A stretch of DNA of 64,000 nt. It comes from Paramacrobiotus metropolitanus. Lineage: Eukaryota; Tardigrada; Eutardigrada; Parachela; Macrobiotidae. Shown in pieces: positions 60,697 through 64,000 of the stretch. Below the pieces are notes generated by a model, which had not been told where the DNA came from, made no database searches, and saw nothing but the letters and a program-made list of their open reading frames with translations. Made by a program: the position numbers and the translations under genes. Every line of letters starts with the position of its first letter. The first letter of the stretch is position 1. Location of the stretch: positions 1,240,001 to 1,304,000 of the forward strand of contig NW_026570224.1 in NCBI RefSeq assembly GCF_019649055.1, written 5' to 3'.

Positions 60697-61830
60697 TCAC
60701 CGCAGCAAGCGTATCGCCAGAAACATTGTGCACATTATGGGCAAAACATATTGCAGCGATATACTGTTAGCTGCACTAACCCCAGCCAGAAACCAGTACG
60801 TTTGCGGATCGACGAAGGGATACTGTCCTATACCCAGTTTCTCATAGCCACCGCCGAATCCCGGAGGTCCAACTACGCCCACTTCCGGATTGAAGCTAAA
60901 TCCATTATAGGCGCCACCCGAACCGTACCGCGGCCCGTACATGCTGGGATTGTAATTGCTGTCAACCAGGAAAGTCTGGGTAGTTCCACAGTTAAAAAAA
61001 TTTAAAAAAAGTTATTACTGTATGAATACAGTTAAAAATGTTTTAAGTACTATATTTTCGAAGAGCTAATGTCACCACGCGCTTTTGTTACTTATCTTGA
61101 TGGCACACGCCACTGAGTACTTATTACATCAATGGTACAATGTAAGACTATTTCAGTCCATCGACAGATCGCCTATGAATTTCTCTGTATATCATAAGAA
61201 ATAAAAAACATAGCTATTGTTAAAAACAGAAAATACAAATCCTTTGCGCTTTGCGAAAGACTGCTTGCTTTCAAATTAATGTGATGTTGCATGATAAGCA
61301 CGACTATTCAGCGAGATATAGGCAAACATTTAAATTTTTTACTATAAAATAATAAATAATCGCCGGAATCGAAAGGCAATTCTCAAAACCGGATAATTGT
61401 AGTACAGTACTGGTACTTCAGTGTTCACGAATCTGTATACAGTTGGATGTCAGTTCCATTTAAACACATTAAATATACTACTATCTATATTTTGCGTTGG
61501 GTGCATCTGTGCGTACCTGCCCGGCATAGCATTTTGATATTGCGCATATCCAAGCTGTCCTGAAAAGTTCCCACATTTGGATTTTTTACGAAACATGCAT
61601 GGGTGCATTTCAAAATTTAGTTGGCTAGAATATAGATATAAATAAGTAAATAAATGCAGTCTTTAAGACTACCGGGTAGTACATATTGTACTAATTCCAA
61701 CAACTTATGAGTGTGCTAATATCTATATTGAAACTGGAAAAGGGCGAAATTTCGGGTTACCGTTAACGTTAGGAGAGCACAGGAACACGGTGAGCAGCAA
61801 TAATCCCAGTTTGCGCACAATTTCGTACAT
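60697..61830 (-). CDS. Small secreted glycine-rich protein
   Basis: Exons 61830-61761, 61559-61517 and 60958-60697 join in phase to give 124 aa. The first exon is a clean signal peptide, MYEIVRKLGLLLLTVFLCSP, with cleavage likely near NVNG. The mature part is Gly/Tyr/Asn/Pro-rich (QLGYAQYQNAMPG, MYGPRYGSGGAYNG, VGPPGFGGGYEKLGIG), the sort of low-complexity sequence found in cuticle or other extracellular-matrix proteins. The C-terminus is hydrophobic (SISLQYVLPIMCTMFLAIRL), so it may be membrane- or GPI-anchored. The 3' structure is uncertain, because another frame stays open over 60533-60733 and an extra intron could change the end. No family is recognised. Confidence 0.55.
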
Positions 61831-63511
61831 TTTCGTTGGCAGTAATGACTATAAAAATGACCGAAAGCGACAATAACAGCAATCAAATAATACTGGTTTT
61901 CAAGTCAGTGCTTGCAGTTCCGGTGTAAATATCAACAAAACTTGTCAAAGTCCAACACACGGTCCAGAGGAAATTTGTCAATACAAAATCTGGCTCAACC
62001 AAATGCAAAAGCCATTCAATTGCCGCATTCTGTTGTTAGTTAAACGTGATTGAATTAGAATTTGCAGACAACTGGAGCATTATACGTTGGATTTAACATA
62101 ATTCTAAATTATGTACATATGATCTTATATGTACAATAGTATGCATATCACACCCAGCGAAAACCATCGCACAGTTTGGTGACGATTATTCCAAATATAT
62201 AGGCGCGTGCATTAGAATGATATGAGTGTTAACTAGTTGGCACTAACTTTGAAGTAAACGACTAAATGCGATCTTCCACAGCTCAATATATTACGTAAAA
62301 CGAAGGCGCTGAACCAACTAATTTGTAGCAGCTCAGTTTTCCCACAATCGGTCCATGGAGTATAAATTATGCGAGGCTGAATTATGATGATATATATCTA
62401 ATAATCGGTAGCATAATGTGTAAAGACATTGTAATTCTGAAATGAATCGATTGCGTCGAGGTTTTCACACGGCTTCGGGATGTGGTTAAAACGAGGTCAA
62501 AATGAAAGTGTTTTCCATTTTATAAGTCTTCCTACAGGTGAGTCGCTGAGCTTCGCTAACGCGTGCAACGTGTTCAGTCATATTCCGGTTTGATGTGGAG
62601 TTTGTAGACCAAGTCTACAGAGTAGCACCTATAGCGATATTTGGCGCTTGGCGGCGCTCGACGTGGACAAGAGTCGACAGAAAAAACGAGGCGCTCGACG
62701 CAAAATCACAGCGGAACTATTAATTTTGGACTGTACCTGCTTCTACCGCAAATCCAAAGTAATAGAAAATGGTATACAGCGTTATGAAAGTGAAAACAAC
62801 ACTGGACGGTATACTTGTACATGTACGGTACAGACCGTAGATCTGATGCGATATTATAGGAAGTAGAAACTGAGCGTAAGCCGGCGACACGAACCAAACC
62901 GGTTTCACAGATGACCATAAACGAGTAATCACCACCACATGTAACTGTGAAATGTGCTTTCACATTGGTAAAGAAAACAATGAATTATTATTAATAATAA
63001 TAATTTATTTATTATTATTATTAATAAAGTAAGTATTATTTTTGTAAGCCTCAAGTTGCAGGACTGCCTGTATCAATTTATCAAACCAAAAAATCTACAT
63101 CTATCAAACCAAATCTACTTGTATTTAAGTGCTTTAAATTGAGTTTAAACTTTAAAGCCATGCTTTTGAGCACTGTATTCTGCACAAGCAGCACAACTTA
63201 TACGGACTACTCTAGATATTCCTGCACTAATTGTACATTTTAATACAAGCTGTACGTATTACAATTACTGATTTACCGTTAAATACAATTTGTAAGCATT
63301 GTCCATTAACGACGTAATAAATAAATAACGACAAGATTTCGCTATGCCAATTTTTATTCAAACTTGGAGAGTAAAGTCATCCGTGCTTTTACATCCATGC
63401 TTTTACAAGAGCTCAAACAATGATCACATTCATTCTAGAATAAAACAGTAAAAATTAACCGAAAGTTGTCACATAAAAGTTTATACCGGTGGCTGCGCAT
63501 TTCTGGCCGAC
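61831..63511. other. Noncoding spacer left of mS31
   Basis: It is AT-rich with no supportable gene. It contains an AT-only inverted-repeat stretch (62986-63027) and, on the minus strand, an AATAAA (plus TTTATT at 63353-63358) about 155 bp past the mS31 stop. Confidence 0.45.
62986..63027. repeat. TTA/TAA simple sequence with inverted symmetry
   Basis: Alternating runs of TTATTA and TAATAA form overlapping palindromes. It is low complexity and likely to be a microsatellite. Confidence 0.7.
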
Positions 63512-63786
63512 CTAACACTGTGTTTTGTTCTCTTTTACCGAAGCTACCGTTCCCATTTCTTGGCCCATCACATCGACAATAAGGTCCTGTTTTTTCATAA
63601 AATATTCTCGAAACCAGTCAACATGTTCTTCTTTCTCTCGTACGGTAAGGAAAGGATTTTTCGATAAGGCGTACACAGCGATATCCATAAACTGTCGGAT
63701 AGGACCCTTTTTGGGAAAACCAGCAAGCAGGTGGTGAAGAAATACATGTTCAGAGAAATCCACATTCTTCTCGTGATCAAGTACCC
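63512..63786 (-). CDS. MRPS31: Mitochondrial small-subunit ribosomal protein mS31, last exon
   Basis: This protein belongs to the mitochondrial ribosome small subunit. Only the last coding exon is inside the window. It follows a gatgcag acceptor and ends with a TGA-type stop at 63512. The block HVFLHHLLAGFPKKGPIRQF, then MDIAVYALSKNPFLTVREK and EEHVDWFREYFMKKQDLI, matches the conserved C-terminus of mS31 (human '..FPKEGPIRHFMELV..LSKNPYLSVKQK..H..WFR.YF'). A short tail of about 20 residues extends beyond it. The exon starts with two bases of a split codon, so upstream exons lie beyond 64000 or in the last 200 bases, where I saw none. Confidence 0.85.
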
Positions 63787-64000
63787 CTGCATCACAAAAC
63801 AAAAACATGATTTTCTCGTTTTACAATTATACATGTTATTTAAGAGCGGATCAGTTGCAGGAACTGACCCTTTCTAAAACACATTGTTTCTCACATCTCG
63901 CGCGTTAAACGATGTTAACACCTTATTGTTAGCTCAATTTCAGTTTCCAAAGCACAAACATACTGTTCAATTATTAATTATCATTGCCATCACTAAACAC
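63787..64000 (-). other. Intron of MRPS31 at the window edge
   Basis: Sequence upstream of the last mS31 exon, with no coding match. The next exon is presumably beyond the edge. Confidence 0.4.

Overview
The window is nuclear DNA from a small-genome animal. Genes are split by short GT-AG introns (many of 40-200 bp), AATAAA signals follow several stop codons, and there are no operons or bacterial features. An ecdysone-receptor-like nuclear receptor and a teashirt-like zinc-finger gene point to an ecdysozoan. The compact introns and overall protein divergence make a tardigrade my best guess, but nothing here proves it. Exon boundaries were worked out by hand from splice signals, codon phase and remembered family alignments, with no database search.

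Layout, left to right. 0.4-1.9 kb (+): 3' part of a pyruvate dehydrogenase component X (PDHX) gene. 2.4-4.5 kb (-): a PIH1-domain gene (PIH1D1-like), head-to-head with 5.5-8.3 kb (+): the centriole kinase PLK4/SAK. 8.3-19.5 kb: gene-poor. 19.5-24.5 kb (+): EcR-like nuclear receptor, two coding exons around a 3.6-kb intron. 26.3-27.8 kb (-): 3' exons of a teashirt-like gene. 32.7-35.0 kb (-): CMTM/MARVEL four-helix membrane protein. 40.2-44.3 kb (+): OSGIN-like flavoprotein. 46.5-48.0 kb (+): intronless PRRT3/4-like seven-helix protein. 49.8-54.0 kb (+): cytosolic alanyl-tRNA synthetase. 54.7-56.1 kb (-): HERPUD, head-to-head with 57.4-59.0 kb (+): SRSF1. 60.7-61.8 kb (-): small secreted glycine-rich protein. 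63.5 kb to the right edge (-): last exon of mitochondrial ribosomal protein mS31.

The genes are mostly unrelated housekeeping and developmental genes and do not form a pathway. I found no clearly novel multi-gene system. The best signals beyond the gene list are: (i) two related box C/D snoRNA candidates in introns 7 and 9 of the alanyl-tRNA synthetase gene, both with a 13-nt guide complementary to a conserved large-subunit rRNA segment; (ii) an EcR-like receptor with an altered P-box; (iii) a ladder of decoy 3' splice sites before SRSF1 exon 3, each leading to a premature stop; (iv) four single-base frame breaks clustered in PIH1D1/PLK4, probably assembly errors; (v) an ERSE-like element upstream of HERPUD; (vi) several perfect hairpins and a dispersed TACTGTA/ACGAGTA motif in noncoding DNA.
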